Shown here: piece after piece, positions 53,238 to 62,270 of the stretch | Layout of the letters: every line of letters begins with the position of its first letter | Position numbering within the stretch: position 1 is the stretch's first letter | IMG/VR virus record: IMGVR_UViG_3300025617_000013 | Coordinates: 1 to 64,000 of that record | DNA length: 64,000 nt | Direction: 5' to 3' (one strand) | Source of the DNA: a virus | Program-made: the position numbers and the translations under genes | Notes under the pieces: generated by a model | The model's database searches: none | What the model was told of the DNA's origin: nothing | The model's input: only the letters and a program-made list of their open reading frames with translations

Positions 53238-55136
53238 ATGGCGGATACTTCCTTATTTGGTAGATTAAAGAGATTGTTTTCTAACGACGTAGTAGTACGT
53301 AACGTAGGAGGTGATCAATTAAAAATCGCAGATGTTAACCAGATACAGCAAACTGGTAAATTTCAAACTAATTCTTTAGTTGATAGATTTAGTAGATTAT
53401 ACATCTACAATAATAAAAATATATTTAACCCTAACCTTAATTATCAGACATTAAGGATACAGTTATATTCTGATTATGAGGCAATGGATACCGATCCTAT
53501 TATAGCTTCAGCCTTAGATATATTAGCAGATGAGGCTACTCTTAAGAATGATCAGAATGAGATTCTTACAATTAAATCCTCAGATGAAAATATACAACGT
53601 GTACTTTATAACTTATTTTACGATGTACTTAACATAGAATTTAACTTATGGTCATGGACACGTAATATGTGTAAGTATGGAGACTTCTTCCTAAAGTTAG
53701 AGGTAGCTGAAAAATTTGGTGTATATAATGTTCTACCTTATACAGTCTACCATATGGTAAGAGAAGAAGGGTTAGATCCTGAAAATCCTTCAAAAGTAGA
53801 ATTCGTACTTGATCCTGAAGGAATAGCAGCTTCACAGAATCCTAATTACCTCCCTAAAAGAGACGGTAAATCAAGAACAGTTAGATTTGATAATTACGAA
53901 ATAGCACATTTCAGATTAATCTCTGATACCAACTACTTACCTTATGGACGTTCTTATTTAGAACCTGCTAGAAAGATATTCAAACAAGTTACTTTAATGG
54001 AGGATGCAATGTTGATTCATAGAATCATGAGAGCTCCTGAAAAGAGAATGTTTTATATTAATGTAGGTTCTATTCCACCTAATGAGGTAGAGCAGTTTAT
54101 GCAAAAGACTATCAACCAAATGAAAAAAACTCCATATATTGGAGAAGATGGTCAATATAATTTACGTTTCAATATGCAGAACATGATGGAAGATTTCTAT
54201 CTACCAGTTCGTGGGGGTGATACTTCTACTCGTATTGATACTACAAAAGGATTAGAGTACGATGGTACAAACGATGTACAGTACCTACAAGCTAAAATGT
54301 TTGCAGCTCTTAAGATTCCTAAAGCATACTTTGGGTATGAAGGAGACTTAAGTGGTAAAGCAACCTTAGCAGCAGAAGATATACGTTTTGCTAGAACTGT
54401 AGAACGTATTCAAAAGATAATGGAATCCGAGCTTACTAAAATAGCTTTAGTTCATTTATATACACAAGGCTTTACAGGAGAATCTTTAACTAACTTTGAA
54501 ATTAAATTAACATCTCCATCAGTAATATTTGAGCAAGAAAAAGTTGCCCTATTAAAAGAGAAGATTGATTTAGCAGCTCAAATGAAAGATACTAAAATGT
54601 TTTCTACAGACTACATATATGAAAATATATTTGATATGTCAGAAGACAAGTATATGGAAATGAGAGATTTAGTTAGAGAGGATATCAAACGTAACTTTAG
54701 ATTAAATCAAATTGAATCAGAAGGTAATGACCCAGCTAAATCTGGAATTACTTACGGTACACCACATGATTTAGCATCTATGTACGGTAGACGATCAGTT
54801 GCTACACCTAAAGGTGGTGCACCAGGAGATGTACCAGTAGGTTATTCTGAAACCGAACCTGAATGGGGACAGCCAGGACCAGAAGGCGGTAGACCAAAAG
54901 AAAAAGCCTCCGTGTACGGTACTAATGATGATCCTATAGGAGGTCGTGATCCGTTAGGTATTCATGGTATGAGAGGTGGATATCCTTCCGATAACGATAA
55001 TGTATCAGAAAATATAGCTACACAAGCTGTTTTCCATAAAAACAAAGAATCTTTTAAAAATATAGTTTTCCAAAAGGAAAACAAGAAAGAATCAGATCTT
55101 CTTAATGAAGATAATATAAAAGATTTAGGAAAGTAA
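53238..55136 (+). CDS. 20: Portal protein, gp20
   Basis: A 632-residue portal protein of the T4 type. Recognisable segments are YSDYEAMDTDPIIASALDIL, CKYGDFFLKLEV, then RLISDTNYLPYGRSYLEPAR, EDAMLIHRIMRAPEKRMFYI and AYFGYEGDLSGKATLAAEDI. Twelve copies would form the DNA gate at the head vertex, bound by terminase during packaging and by neck proteins afterwards. The C-terminal 120 residues are Gly/Pro-rich and flexible. It follows gp17 as in T4. Confidence 0.93.
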   Translation: MADTSLFGRLKRLFSNDVVVRNVGGDQLKIADVNQIQQTGKFQTNSLVDRFSRLYIYNNKNIFNPNLNYQTLRIQLYSDYEAMDTDPIIASALDILADEATLKNDQNEILTIKSSDENIQRVLYNLFYDVLNIEFNLWSWTRNMCKYGDFFLKLEVAEKFGVYNVLPYTVYHMVREEGLDPENPSKVEFVLDPEGIAASQNPNYLPKRDGKSRTVRFDNYEIAHFRLISDTNYLPYGRSYLEPARKIFKQVTLMEDAMLIHRIMRAPEKRMFYINVGSIPPNEVEQFMQKTINQMKKTPYIGEDGQYNLRFNMQNMMEDFYLPVRGGDTSTRIDTTKGLEYDGTNDVQYLQAKMFAALKIPKAYFGYEGDLSGKATLAAEDIRFARTVERIQKIMESELTKIALVHLYTQGFTGESLTNFEIKLTSPSVIFEQEKVALLKEKIDLAAQMKDTKMFSTDYIYENIFDMSEDKYMEMRDLVREDIKRNFRLNQIESEGNDPAKSGITYGTPHDLASMYGRRSVATPKGGAPGDVPVGYSETEPEWGQPGPEGGRPKEKASVYGTNDDPIGGRDPLGIHGMRGGYPSDNDNVSENIATQAVFHKNKESFKNIVFQKENKKESDLLNEDNIKDLGK

Positions 55137-55139
55137 CAC

Positions 55140-55148
55140 ATATTTATA
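55140..55148 (+). promoter_or_regulatory. Late promoter motif ATATTTATA
   Basis: In the 28-base gap after the portal gene, 16 bases before the ATG at 55165. Confidence 0.6.
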
Positions 55149-55164
55149 ATAGTAAACGTGTATA

Positions 55165-56019
55165 ATGAAAATTAAGCATTCAAAATTCCGTAATACCGGT
55201 CTGATATTTGAACTACTAGTTAAGCAAGTAGCTTCAGATACTCTGAATAATAGAGATTCAGCAGCTGTAAGTATTATTAAAAAGTACTACGCTGGGAAGA
55301 CTAGTTTAGCGAAAGAATATAAACTTTACGAATTTATAACTAAAAATAAAAACGTATCTCAATCTAAAGCTGAAGCTATAGTTTCTACTATAACAGAGAT
55401 TTCTAGAAAACTTGATCAAAAACTTCTCAAAAAACAGAAGTATGAACTTATATCTGAAATTAAAGCTAATTACAATATAGATGAGTTTTTCAGTATACAG
55501 GTAAGGGATTACAAAGGTTTAGCTGCATTATACTGTTTACTAGAAGCACAAAATAATTCTAATTTAGTTAATCCGCAAACTTTAGTAGATAATAAGACTA
55601 CTATATTAGAGCATTTAACTGAAGAACCTCAAAAGGAAAAGAACGTTAAGGATACATTAATAGAAGATTATTCTAAATACGATAAAGACCTTAGGTTACT
55701 TACTTTTAAAATATTACTAGAGAAGTTTAACGATAACTATAAAGACTTACTCCCACAACAGAAAAGAATACTTAAAGAGTTTATAACCTCAGTTAATTCA
55801 GATACAAGATTACGTAATACTGTTAACGAAGAGTTAAGTATAATTCTTTCTGAAATTAAGTCACTAATAGGAAAAGTAGAGGATAAAGTAATAAAGATTA
55901 AATTAGACGAAATAACTAAGACTATTAAACCTTTATCTAATAAAGAAAAAGTTACAGATAGCCATTTAGTTAACCTGATGCAATATTACGACTTAATACA
56001 GGAACTAAAGAATATATGA
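55165..56019 (+). CDS. Head-module helical protein, 284 aa
   Basis: An all-helical, Lys-rich protein (FRNTGLIFELLVKQVASDTL, KKYYAGKTSLAKEYKLYEFI). It sits where T4 places the small prohead core genes 67 and 68. I recall similar proteins beside the portal gene in other marine T4-like phages but know no function. No catalytic motif or membrane segment is seen. It overlaps the next gene by ATGA, and all three linker genes to gp21 are coupled. Confidence 0.72.
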   Translation: MKIKHSKFRNTGLIFELLVKQVASDTLNNRDSAAVSIIKKYYAGKTSLAKEYKLYEFITKNKNVSQSKAEAIVSTITEISRKLDQKLLKKQKYELISEIKANYNIDEFFSIQVRDYKGLAALYCLLEAQNNSNLVNPQTLVDNKTTILEHLTEEPQKEKNVKDTLIEDYSKYDKDLRLLTFKILLEKFNDNYKDLLPQQKRILKEFITSVNSDTRLRNTVNEELSIILSEIKSLIGKVEDKVIKIKLDEITKTIKPLSNKEKVTDSHLVNLMQYYDLIQELKNI

Positions 56020-56255
56020 AACGATCTGAATTAGTTAATCTAGTTAAAGAAGTTTTAGGGGAGTTAGATGAAGCAAACGTAACCGGTGGATCAGCAACCT
56101 TTACACCAGGTACCGGAGCACAATATGCTACTCCTAACGCCTTTTCAAAAAATAAAAAAGGTAACAGAGCAACAAAATTATTAAAGAAATTAGGCTGGAA
56201 AAAGCAGGAACGCCCAAAACGGCCATCACATACTAAAATGTTTGACTACTTATGA
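56016..56255 (+). CDS. Small basic head-module protein, 79 aa
   Basis: The start MKRSELVNLVKEVLGELDEA is a helix with an L-G-E site, related to the head-targeting-like peptides. It is followed by a Gly/Thr/Pro segment (TFTPGTGAQYATPNAFSKNK) and a basic end (RATKLLKKLGWKKQERPKRP). The middle motif is familiar from phage head-region proteins. If cut by gp21, a small basic protein would stay with the DNA. It overlaps both neighbours by ATGA. Confidence 0.72.
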   Translation: MKRSELVNLVKEVLGELDEANVTGGSATFTPGTGAQYATPNAFSKNKKGNRATKLLKKLGWKKQERPKRPSHTKMFDYL

Positions 56256-58354
56256 GACAGGTAACTGCAACAGAAAAATATAGAGCCGTAAACGAAGGTA
56301 AGCTCGCTGAAGGCGAATTCGTACGTCAAATGCGCTTATCTTACCCTTCAGTTATTTCGCAATGGAGTAGCTTTAAGGATACTGTAACTATACTTAAAAA
56401 TAGAGGATATATCACAGAAAAATCAGGAGTTGATACTTATGATAGTCGAGTTAATTTAAACATCTCTCCTAATTCAATAGATAGAGGAGTTCGTTATGAA
56501 TTAAGTGGACAAGATGTTGATCCTACAACTACTACAGATAAAGAACTTGTAGCTAAAATCACCGACAGAGTAGTTAAGAACCTTAAGAAAGATCCACTTC
56601 ACTATATTAACTTATTATCAAAGGAATCTAATAAAGTAGATAAACATGATAAAGAAGTTGAAACTAAAAGAGGAGCAAAAGATAAAGACGTTATAAACGG
56701 TTTGAAGAAAGCAACCTTGAAGGAAGATTCTACTCCTAAACAGAAAGACTTTTATGCAGATTATACTGACATAGGTATGTTCTATATGGAGAAACATGGA
56801 AATATCTATAAAGGTAAAGAACAGGTACTATCAGATGCACAATATGAGGATTTAGGAAAGAAGATTGTTGATCAGCTGTATGATGGAGATATAGCAAAAG
56901 CATATGATGATTTAGCAGTTCCAGGATTAGACGCTGCCGCCAAGAGGTTAGCTGATGATGGTAAGCTTATCAATCCTCAAAAAGTAGACGGTACTCCTGT
57001 AGAAGAAGAAGACGGATACAATACAGATCCTAACCTTCAAATGCATATCGATGATGAAGAGTGGGAAAGAGAAATGGGAAGAGGCCCTAAAGAAGACGTA
57101 GTTAAAGAAGCAGGTAAAGCCGCTCTTATTCAAACTATGAACAATGCAATCTCAGCTATTAAAGGTAAATACGGTAAAATATCAGGTATTTCTGGTATCA
57201 TTAGAGATTTTTTAAAGACACATTTAGATGACTTAGCAAATGGAGCAGATCCATTAGATGAGTTTGAAAACTTTGTAGATATTAACTATGATTCATTATC
57301 AGAAACAGAAATATCTGAAGAAGATATAGATACAGATGGATATGTAGAATCAATGGGACCAGAATTTGATGTAGCAGTAGAACAATTAGTCGCTGCATTT
57401 GAAGATTGGAAATCGGGTCCAATGACTGAACCGGAAATGATTCCTTATGCAGTAAAAGATGTAATCGGATACCTGCAAGGCAAATTAGGAGGAACTTTAG
57501 CTGAAGCAGCTGGACCAGATCCAGAATCTATTTGCCCGGAATGTGATGGTTCAGGATGCGACCACTGTGACGGTACAGGAGCACACAAAATAAGAGAAGA
57601 AGATTATGTTCCAAAAAGAAGAGGTGCATTAGAAGAAAGAGTAGGAGGATTACAAGAATTTATTTCGTTAATAGAAGATAGAGCAGCAGAAAACGACACT
57701 ACAGAAGCTGATGAAGCAGAAGAAGTAGTTTATGCTATAGGTGACCATTACAACTTTGGTGTAGACATTATGCATGCTCCAAACGAAGCTAAAGGAAAAG
57801 ATCATGACGGAGATGGAGACATCGATGGAGATGATTATATGGCTGCTAAAGATAAAGCTATCAAAAAAGCCATGGGTAAAGATGAAGCTTTTTTAAAGGA
57901 AAATATTAAATCAATTATTACTAAAGTTCTTGAGGAAGAAGTAATCGTAGAAGCAGCTACAGGTAATCTTGCTAAATACTCAGAAGAGTATGGAGGATTT
58001 GAAGGTCTACCAAATGCTATTAATCAACTTGAGAATATAGTTACAGATGTAGAGTCTTACTATAACAAGGTTAGAGAGAAACTTCAAAAAGTATACAACG
58101 ATATAGGTAATATTACCAATGAAGAAGGTTTAAAAGTTGGAGGATTTATCGCACCATCAATTGAATCTGCTTTCCTTAAAGATCTTAAACCAGTAATTGC
58201 TAAAGGATTTACTAAAGGATTAGAAACTCCTAAAGTAAAAACTATTTCTCAAGCCGATATCATGTCAGCAAGAATGGAACAGGGATTAGATGAGAAAGAG
58301 ATAGAAGAGAAACAAACAATGTTTACTCCGGTTCACGAAACTAAAAAGAAATAA
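56252..58354 (+). CDS. Prohead-region protein with zinc and EF-hand motifs, 700 aa
   Basis: A 700-residue acidic protein lying between the portal and gp21. Residues 428-443 form a DnaJ-type zinc half-motif (CPECDGSGCDHCDGTG). Residues 517-528 make a complete EF-hand loop (DHDGDGDIDGDD), with ligands at positions 1, 3, 5 and 12. The rest is helical (ISSAI..., LENIVTDVESYYNKVREKLQ), with several L-x-E sites. T4 uses small core proteins here. This one may be an enlarged core or an internal protein that binds Zn and Ca. The function is not known. Confidence 0.7.
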   Translation: MRQVTATEKYRAVNEGKLAEGEFVRQMRLSYPSVISQWSSFKDTVTILKNRGYITEKSGVDTYDSRVNLNISPNSIDRGVRYELSGQDVDPTTTTDKELVAKITDRVVKNLKKDPLHYINLLSKESNKVDKHDKEVETKRGAKDKDVINGLKKATLKEDSTPKQKDFYADYTDIGMFYMEKHGNIYKGKEQVLSDAQYEDLGKKIVDQLYDGDIAKAYDDLAVPGLDAAAKRLADDGKLINPQKVDGTPVEEEDGYNTDPNLQMHIDDEEWEREMGRGPKEDVVKEAGKAALIQTMNNAISAIKGKYGKISGISGIIRDFLKTHLDDLANGADPLDEFENFVDINYDSLSETEISEEDIDTDGYVESMGPEFDVAVEQLVAAFEDWKSGPMTEPEMIPYAVKDVIGYLQGKLGGTLAEAAGPDPESICPECDGSGCDHCDGTGAHKIREEDYVPKRRGALEERVGGLQEFISLIEDRAAENDTTEADEAEEVVYAIGDHYNFGVDIMHAPNEAKGKDHDGDGDIDGDDYMAAKDKAIKKAMGKDEAFLKENIKSIITKVLEEEVIVEAATGNLAKYSEEYGGFEGLPNAINQLENIVTDVESYYNKVREKLQKVYNDIGNITNEEGLKVGGFIAPSIESAFLKDLKPVIAKGFTKGLETPKVKTISQADIMSARMEQGLDEKEIEEKQTMFTPVHETKKK

Positions 58355-58365
58355 TAATATAAATT

Positions 58366-58944
58366 ATGTCACAACTATTAGTAGACGTTACCCCTTTTAA
58401 ACCAACTATTAGAGAATCCAAAGAAAAACCCGGAGTCTTTGAAGTAGAAGGTGTATTACAAAGAGCAGTAGCTAAAAATCAGAATGGACGTACTTATAGT
58501 AAAGACATCCTAATGAGAGAAGCTAAGAGATATGTTGAAGAGTTCGTAAAGGTAGGTAATGCCTTTGGAGAACTCGACCACCCTGAATCCCCAGTTGTCT
58601 CTTTAAAGAACGCCTCCCATATAGTAAAGGATTTATGGTGGAAAGGAGACGACCTTATGGGACGTGTTGAACTATTAAATACACCAGCCGGTAATATTGT
58701 AAAAGAGATATGTAAAGCAGGTCATACAATAGGTATCTCATCTAGAGGAACCGGTTCAGTACAACAAACAAACGAAGGTACTTTAGAAGTACAAGACGAC
58801 TTTGAATTAGTATGTTGGGACTTTGTATCTAATCCATCTACACATGGAGCATTTATGAACCCAGTATCCTTAAATGAAGGTAAAGTTAAAGTATCTAAAT
58901 ATTCTAATTTAGATTCAATTATAAACGATATTTTAAGAGCCTAA
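58366..58944 (+). CDS. 21: Prohead core protease, gp21
   Basis: A 192-residue serine protease of the T4 gp21 family. The catalytic His lies in FGELDHPES (H72) and the Ser in GISSRGTGSV (S125 or S126). Around these are NGRTYSKDILMREAKRYVEE and VCWDFVSNPSTHGAFMNP, both typical of the family. The enzyme matures the prohead by cutting scaffold, capsid and internal proteins after (I/L)-x-E. Its presence makes the head-targeting peptide hypothesis testable. The length is close to T4 gp21. Confidence 0.92.
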   Translation: MSQLLVDVTPFKPTIRESKEKPGVFEVEGVLQRAVAKNQNGRTYSKDILMREAKRYVEEFVKVGNAFGELDHPESPVVSLKNASHIVKDLWWKGDDLMGRVELLNTPAGNIVKEICKAGHTIGISSRGTGSVQQTNEGTLEVQDDFELVCWDFVSNPSTHGAFMNPVSLNEGKVKVSKYSNLDSIINDILRA

Positions 58945-58984
58945 TAATAATTCCCTCGGACGCTACCGAAGGCAGGTGTAAGAG

Positions 58985-59014
58985 ACCTTTCAGAAATGAA
59001 AGGTTTTCTTGTTT
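58985..59014 (+). terminator. Terminator or attenuator hairpin upstream of gp22
   Basis: Stem ACCTTTC (58985-58991), loop AGAAAT, GAAAGGT (58998-59004), then TTTCTTGTTTT. It would end or weaken transcripts from gp21 before the next late promoter. Confidence 0.6.
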
Positions 59015-59027
59015 TAGTAAAACATAT

Positions 59028-59036
59028 ATATTTATA
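59028..59036 (+). promoter_or_regulatory. Late promoter motif ATATTTATA
   Basis: Directly behind the hairpin, 92 bases before the scaffold ATG at 59129. It has the longest leader among the late motifs. Confidence 0.5.
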
Positions 59037-59128
59037 TACATAATATAACGTCCTATACGTTATTAATAATTTTATAACTTCACATTACAGTTTACAGTAA
59101 CTGTACGAAATCACAAAACATTATTTAA

Positions 59129-60361
59129 ATGGCAAACAAAGATTTACTTAAGCAAGCTATTGCTGAAGCCAAATCCGTACGTGAAGCCGCTATTGCTAAC
59201 GCTAAAGAAGCTTTAGAAGAGACTTTAACTCCTCACCTAAAAGATATGTTAGCTGCTAAACTTCAAGAGATGGAAGATTCATCTGTAGAAGAAGAAGTAG
59301 TAAATGAATCTATAGAAGAAGAGATTGAAGAAACTGTAGAAGTAACTGAAGAAGAAACAGTAGAGGAAGAAGTACTAGAAGAGGTACCAGCAGCAGTAAA
59401 AGAAGCTGAGGATGACTCTGAAGAATCAGAGGACGAAGCTGAGGAAGAAATCGAAGAACCCGCTGAAGAAGAGGGTGAAGAAGAAACAGTTGAAGGTGAC
59501 GAGGATCTTGGAGACTTAACAGTAGACCAGTTCAAAGATATGATCCGTGACATAATCGCTCAAGAACTTGACCACGATGGTGGTGAAGAAGAACTTGGTG
59601 CTGATATGGACGCTGGGGATATTGAAGGAATGGGAGATGAAGAGTCTATGGAAGAACCTATGGAACTTGATGCTGCTTCTGACGAAGAAGAGATCGACTT
59701 AGACGAACTTTTAAGAGAGTTAGACGAAGTAGATGAATACGGCTCTACTAGACAAAGAGACCGTGCTGATTCTGCTGCATCAGGTCTAGAGAACATTGTA
59801 AAAGGATTAACAGCTCTTTCTAAAAAAGCAGGTCCAGCCGCTAAAAAAGCATATGCTGCTTTACAAGCTTTAGGAGCAGGAGCAGGTTATGCAATGCGTA
59901 ACGAAGGAGACCAAGATGGAGACGATGAAGCTCTATCACCAGAGGAGTTAGCAAATAAACATGCTGGTTCTCCAATGAAAGAAGATAGAGATAATTCTGA
60001 ATTATCAGAAGCGTTAGAGACTGTTGAAGCTCTACGTAAAGATCTTCAAGAAGTAAACCTTCTTAATTCTAAATTACTTTATGTGAACAAAATCTTCAAG
60101 GCTAATAGTCTTTCTGAATCACAAAAAGTAAATGTAATTGCTGCTTTTGATAAAGCAGAAACAGTAAAAGAAGTAAAATTAGTATTCGAAACAGTTTCTG
60201 AAAATGTAGCTACTCCTAAAAAGGAGAATGTAACTGAAGCTAAATTAGGCATGGCGTCTAAAGCAACAGGTACTACAGCAACAAAACCAGAAATCATTGC
60301 AGAAAATTCTGCAGTACATCGTATGCAAGTTTTAGCTGGTATTAAACCAAGACAATTTTAA
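59129..60361 (+). CDS. 22: Prohead scaffold (core) protein, gp22
   Basis: A 410-residue, very acidic scaffold. The N-terminus has IANAKEALEETLTPHLKDML, a pattern typical of gp22 in marine T4-like phages. It is followed by long Glu/Asp runs and then coiled coil (SEALETVEALRKDLQEVNLL). It ends RMQVLAGIKPRQF. The core fills the prohead and is degraded by gp21 at its many (I/L)-x-E sites. Its place between gp21 and gp23 is the T4 order. The strong acidic bias explains long Ser-rich shadow frames on the other strand. Confidence 0.88.
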   Translation: MANKDLLKQAIAEAKSVREAAIANAKEALEETLTPHLKDMLAAKLQEMEDSSVEEEVVNESIEEEIEETVEVTEEETVEEEVLEEVPAAVKEAEDDSEESEDEAEEEIEEPAEEEGEEETVEGDEDLGDLTVDQFKDMIRDIIAQELDHDGGEEELGADMDAGDIEGMGDEESMEEPMELDAASDEEEIDLDELLRELDEVDEYGSTRQRDRADSAASGLENIVKGLTALSKKAGPAAKKAYAALQALGAGAGYAMRNEGDQDGDDEALSPEELANKHAGSPMKEDRDNSELSEALETVEALRKDLQEVNLLNSKLLYVNKIFKANSLSESQKVNVIAAFDKAETVKEVKLVFETVSENVATPKKENVTEAKLGMASKATGTTATKPEIIAENSAVHRMQVLAGIKPRQF

Positions 60362-60372
60362 TTTAATTTAAC

Positions 60373-60381
60373 TTATTTATT
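60373..60381 (+). promoter_or_regulatory. Late promoter motif TTATTTATT
   Basis: Six bases before the gp23 ATG at 60388. A weaker variant of the motif. Confidence 0.45.
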
Positions 60382-60387
60382 TCAATC

Positions 60388-61971
60388 ATGGAAATTAATT
60401 CATTATTAGAAAGCTCAAACTCATATAAGAGTTTACAGGCTGACTCAGCAAAATTAGCTGACAAATGGTCTGCTTCAGGTTTACTTGAAGGTATTGAGGA
60501 TAATCGCTACAAAAACAACATGGCGATGATTCTTGAGAACCAAGCAAAACAAATCGTAGCAGAAGCAAATAGTACTAACGTAGGAGGAGGATCTTTCTCT
60601 GCTGGCTCTGGAGAGCAGTGGGCAGGAGTTGCTTTACCTTTAGTAAGAAAGGTATTCGCTCAAATCGTTGCACAAGATTTCGTATCTGTACAACCAATGA
60701 ACTTACCTTCAGGTCTAGTATTTTATCTAGATTTCAAATACGGTGATACTGCTAACGGTAGAACTGATAACGACAACATGTACGGTAACGTATCTACTGC
60801 TAACGATAAAATGGCAGTTAACGAAGCTGTAGCTGGTGGTCTTTATGGAGCTGGTCAATTTGGATACTCAATCAATGAAGTAGACGGTACTGCTGTATCT
60901 GCTTCTGTATCTAATGCAGATTCTGCTTCTGTAAACTATGAAGTAGGAATTTCTCCTGCATCTTACGATGAAGTAGCTGTACCAGTTTCTTCTATCTCTA
61001 ACTTTGACGCAGAAGGTATCCGTGCTTTCCGTTTAACATCTGCATCTGTTGCTGTAGCTACATTAAACCAGTATACGAAAGTAGAAGGTTCAAACGTAGT
61101 GTTTGTAACTGCTGATGGAGCTGTATCTACTGACGATACTGTAGTAGTAAAATACCACAAACAACCAGTTGATAACGACAGAGGAGACTTTGAAGCAACA
61201 GGAGCTAGAGCTGTAGAAAACTTAGCTATTCCAGAAATCGACGTAAAACTTGCTTCTGAAGCAATCGTTGCTAAAACTAGAAAGTTAAAAGCACAGTGGA
61301 CACCAGAGTTCGCACAAGATCTAAATGCTTACCATTCAATTGATGCTGAAGCTGAATTAACATCTTTATTATCTGAGTACATCTCTATGGAGATTGATTT
61401 AGAAATTTTAGATATGTTAATCTTAGGTGCACGTACAACTGAACACTGGTCAGCTGAGAACAACAAAGTATGGAGTGGAACTAACTGGACTACTGATACT
61501 TCTGATTTCTATAATACTCAAGGACAATGGTTCCAAACTTTAGGAACTAAAATCCAAAAAGTATCTAACAAGATTCACCAGAAAACTTTAAGAGGTGGTG
61601 CTAACTTCGTAGTAGTATCTCCAACAGTTGCTACAGTATTAGAGTCTATCCCAGGATTTGCTGCTTCTACTGACGGTGATCAAATGGACTTCAATATGGG
61701 AGTACAACGTGTAGGTTCTCTTGCAAACAGATTTAAAGTTTACAAGAATCCTTATATGACTGAGAACATTGCTCTTTTAGGATATAGAGGATCTCAATTC
61801 TTAGAAACAGGTGCAGTATATGCTCCTTACGTTCCATTAATGATGACTCCATTAGTATACGATCCGGAATCTTTCACACCAAGAAAAGGTTTGATGACTC
61901 GTTATGCTAAGAAGATGATCAGACCAGAATTCTACGGTAAAATTCATATCTCTGACTTAGATCAGATTTAA
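60388..61971 (+). CDS. 23: Major capsid protein, gp23
   Basis: A 527-residue T4-type capsid protein. Residues 1-59 are a delta region with QAKQIVAE-ANSTN, so gp21 should cut after E59. The body has FVSVQPMNLPSGLVFYLDFK, EVDVKLASEAIVAKTRKLKA-like strands, QWTPEFAQDLNAYHSIDAEA and the end VYDPESFTPRKGLMTRYAKK. The HK97-like fold forms the shell. Like the internal proteins, it starts with a short L-L-E peptide (MEINSLLE-SSNSY). It is followed by a strong terminator. Confidence 0.95.
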   Translation: MEINSLLESSNSYKSLQADSAKLADKWSASGLLEGIEDNRYKNNMAMILENQAKQIVAEANSTNVGGGSFSAGSGEQWAGVALPLVRKVFAQIVAQDFVSVQPMNLPSGLVFYLDFKYGDTANGRTDNDNMYGNVSTANDKMAVNEAVAGGLYGAGQFGYSINEVDGTAVSASVSNADSASVNYEVGISPASYDEVAVPVSSISNFDAEGIRAFRLTSASVAVATLNQYTKVEGSNVVFVTADGAVSTDDTVVVKYHKQPVDNDRGDFEATGARAVENLAIPEIDVKLASEAIVAKTRKLKAQWTPEFAQDLNAYHSIDAEAELTSLLSEYISMEIDLEILDMLILGARTTEHWSAENNKVWSGTNWTTDTSDFYNTQGQWFQTLGTKIQKVSNKIHQKTLRGGANFVVVSPTVATVLESIPGFAASTDGDQMDFNMGVQRVGSLANRFKVYKNPYMTENIALLGYRGSQFLETGAVYAPYVPLMMTPLVYDPESFTPRKGLMTRYAKKMIRPEFYGKIHISDLDQI

Positions 61972-61995
61972 GATTTACTTTAGTAATAAATTAAG

Positions 61996-62022
61996 AGAGG
62001 CCTTCGGGCCTCTTTTTTTTTT
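61996..62022 (+). terminator. Strong rho-independent terminator after gp23
   Basis: Stem AGAGGCC (61996-62002), loop TTCG, GGCCTCT (62007-62013), then nine further T to 62022. It is the strongest terminator in the window and lies 24 bases after the gp23 stop. A late motif begins two bases beyond it. Confidence 0.9.
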
Positions 62023-62023
62023 A

Positions 62024-62032
62024 CTATTTATT
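62024..62032 (+). promoter_or_regulatory. Late promoter motif CTATTTATT
   Basis: Placed between the gp23 terminator and the ATG at 62037, leaving four bases before the start codon. It restarts transcription after the terminator. Confidence 0.65.
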
Positions 62033-62036
62033 ATAT

Positions 62037-62264
62037 ATGGAATTAACTTGGCCACAGTTTCGGAATCAAAATCATATTCGTATCTTAAATGAAAACGAAC
62101 AGATACGACAGTATAGATTTTATTTAGACACAGTTTCAAATCAAATAGTAAATCAAAATAAAGGACCGCAATCCTCTAGACCAGTAATAGTGACTGGGCT
62201 TCTACTACAAGAAAATTTATTTCTAATACAGCAGGAAAACGGATCCAGAATATATATAACATAA
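62037..62264 (+). CDS. Small late protein, 75 aa, paralogue of the gene at 34660
   Basis: Residues 1-38 (MELTWPQFRNQNHIRILNEN..., IRQYRFYLDTVSNQ) match the 45-residue protein encoded at 34660. The extra C-terminal part (SSRPVIVTGLLLQENLFLIQ) adds beta strands. It has its own late motif and lies six bases before the next gene. The repetition next to structural genes suggests a shared virion partner. The function is unknown. Confidence 0.75.
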   Translation: MELTWPQFRNQNHIRILNENEQIRQYRFYLDTVSNQIVNQNKGPQSSRPVIVTGLLLQENLFLIQQENGSRIYIT

Positions 62265-62270
62265 TAAATT

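Larger units (their letters stand above)
58945..59128 (+). other. Structured intergenic region between gp21 and gp22
   Basis: 184 bases without a gene. It holds a bulged hairpin at 58954-58972 (CCTCGG ... CCGAAGG), a terminator-like hairpin at 58985-59014, a late motif at 59028-59036, and about 90 bases of AT-rich leader before the scaffold gene. No riboswitch class is recognised. Confidence 0.6.

Noticed and set aside
58951-59004. Possible riboswitch (faint likeness to glutamine-type motifs)
   Set aside because: Only GGAC and CCGAAGG are alike. The rest of the conserved core is absent.
59263-59796. Ser-rich open frames on the minus strand within gp22
   Set aside because: These mirror Glu/Asp codons of the acidic scaffold and have no start context or homologue features.
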